From the NCBI GenBank assembly GCA_963573385.1, contig CAUYLG010044547.1, positions 1 to 64,000 of the forward strand: a DNA stretch of 64,000 nucleotides. The letters are read 5' to 3'. This document shows positions 62,392 through 64,000 of this stretch, one piece after another. The notes below the pieces were generated by a model, which was given only the letters and a program-made list of their open reading frames with translations, was not told the origin of the DNA and ran no database searches. The translations under genes and the position numbers were made by a program. Origin of the DNA: Cacajao melanocephalus (Eukaryota; Chordata; Mammalia; Primates; Pitheciidae). The number at the start of each line of letters is the position of its first letter. The stretch's first letter is position 1.

Positions 62392-63444
62392 TAAATACTA
62401 TATGTCTCTGATGGTGACAAATGCTATGGAGTTAGAACTGAAAAGAGTGTTTGGTAATGTTTGGTCACAAAAGCCCTCAGTGAGAAGGTGACACGAATAA
62501 AAAGGCTTAAAGAAAAGAAAAAAAAATTCATTAAGGTATCTAAATACAGATATCTGTCATTTAGACACATGGAACAGCTACTGCAAAGGAGAAGAGAAGA
62601 GGCTGTTCTTGTGTTTTACTCATTATGAATTGTTCATTGCTAATAACTCATTACGCATTTAAAGAAAGTGATCTTTTGTTCACACCATGCTTTAAGTTCT
62701 GTCTTTATTGAAGTAAAAAATAGGTATTAACTCTTGTATTATTAATTTAATTATTTATATTTTTATTTAAGGGTTGAGACTGAACTATCTCCCTATTACA
62801 ATTTTTTTTGACACCTGAATTTTAAAATAATAATAAAATCCTTTGGGTCAATATAAAACAATCTTTTTAAACCAAGTCTAAAATTGTCTTTTCTACTTTC
62901 TGAACACACATATATTTTCAAATATTATAATGTAAAGGGGCATTTATCTTTAGAATAATGTGTCTGAGACTAATGAAACAATAAGCCATCTGGCATCAAC
63001 ATGTATTCAAAGTGCTTATAAACTGATGTCTGGCTGTTGCAAATCGTTACATGTTTATTCAGTGCCTTCAGATATCTGACTATCAGTGTAAACTAGGCAT
63101 AGTGGCTAATAAATACAAAACTATGGATAATAAGTATTGGCTAGCATCTCATTAAACTAAATTGACTCTCTAGTAATTGAAGACTTATTCTTTATTCAAG
63201 GGACTATTTTTTCTCTGGGTATTAATTGGTTATCTATTGGTTGATGCAATCATTCTGTTTATAATCTTGTCATTATATTCTGCAGTTCTGACTTCATAGG
63301 CAGGTTTTGTGCTGGCTCAAAATCTATGAAATCTCTCAAATTGAAATATTTCTATTCTTCATTATAAACCCCTACTTCATTATAATTCTACATAATAATC
63401 ATAATTGTGAAAGAATTCTATTCACTCCAAAATTAGGAATTTTC
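62392..63444. other. Unassigned AT-rich DNA
   Basis: No gene or repeat recognised. Confidence 0.55.
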
Positions 63445-64000
63445 AACAAACGGAACTAAGACAACTGGATAATCACATGACAAAGAGTGATGTTGGACCC
63501 CCTACCTCAGTCCATATAAATTAAATCAAAATGGAACAATAATCTAAATGTAAGAGCTAAAACTATAAAACTACTAAAATAAAACATGAGGCTAAATCAT
63601 CATGGCCTAGACTCACAATGGATTCTTATTTGACAACAAAAGCACAATCAATAAAAAAATATATATACTTTTAAAATGCTGTGTATCAAAACCAATACAA
63701 AGAAAGTAAAAACACAACATAAAAAATAGAAAAATAATTGCAAATTATATCTGATGACTTACTATTCAGAATATATAAAGAATTCATAACTCAACAACAA
63801 AAAGACAAAACAACTGAATATAAAGATGGATAAAGACTTGAATAGACATTTCTCCAAAGAATATATTCAAGTCCAATTGTTACCAGAAAGGATGTTCAAC
63901 ACTATTGTTTGCTAAAGAAATGCAAATCAAAACCATAAAAAGATACCATTTGAGACCCACAAATGTGTCTATAATAGTAGAAAGAAACCAAATAACAAGT
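63445..64000 (+). mobile_element. Old L1 (L1M-type), ORF2 region, cut by the window end
   Basis: GGATAATCACATGACAAAGA, AATCTAAATGTAAGAGCTAA, GACTTGAATAGACATTTCTC and GAAATGCAAATCAAAACCAT follow sense ORF2 order of mammalian-wide L1. Divergence and indels are high and there is no open frame. The element continues beyond 64000. Confidence 0.87.

Overview
This window is primate nuclear DNA, very probably human. It is AT-rich, contains dimeric Alu elements, L1 copies of several ages, an autonomous Tigger1 (pogo-like) DNA transposon, MIR and L2 fossils, and LTRs of MaLR/ERVL type. I found no protein-coding gene, exon series, tRNA, rRNA, snRNA or CRISPR array that I can support. The open reading frames present are short and lie in transposon fossils or unannotated AT-rich DNA. 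The window reads as intergenic or deep intronic sequence whose history is one of successive insertions.

Layout. 1-71 may be the 3' end of a processed pseudogene or other retroposon. 72-2208 is an L1 with a 5' inversion (twin-priming structure). 2209-8180 is mostly unassigned DNA with MIR, L2 and old L1 3' UTR remnants. 8181-17429 is a Tigger1 transposon whose transposase region was interrupted by two Alus and by an almost full-length L1 on the minus strand, itself carrying another Alu. 17430-30200 holds MIR relics, a CTAT microsatellite, a truncated Alu, a dispersed repeat split by a short L1, and an in-frame 54-bp tandem duplication. 30224-32020 is a 5'-truncated L1 with probable target-site duplications.

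32037-49590 is older sequence: MIRs, a decayed ERVL-like internal region split by a MaLR-type LTR, an old antisense L1, three copies in all (one further left) of a dispersed family I could not name, a second related LTR, an L1/Alu chimera at 48531-48692, and a separate ERVL-like protease fragment. 49591-64000 holds an AluJ-like element, MIRs, an MLT1-like LTR, a young-looking L1 fragment, an MST/THE1-like solo LTR with an exact 5-bp duplication, an L2, and at the right edge an old L1 that runs out of the window.

No set of genes here works together. The most informative objects are the nested Tigger1/L1/Alu stack, the twin-primed L1, the L1/Alu chimera and the probable retroposon end at the left edge. 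Family names rest on recognition by eye; boundaries without quoted duplications are good to about 10-40 bases.
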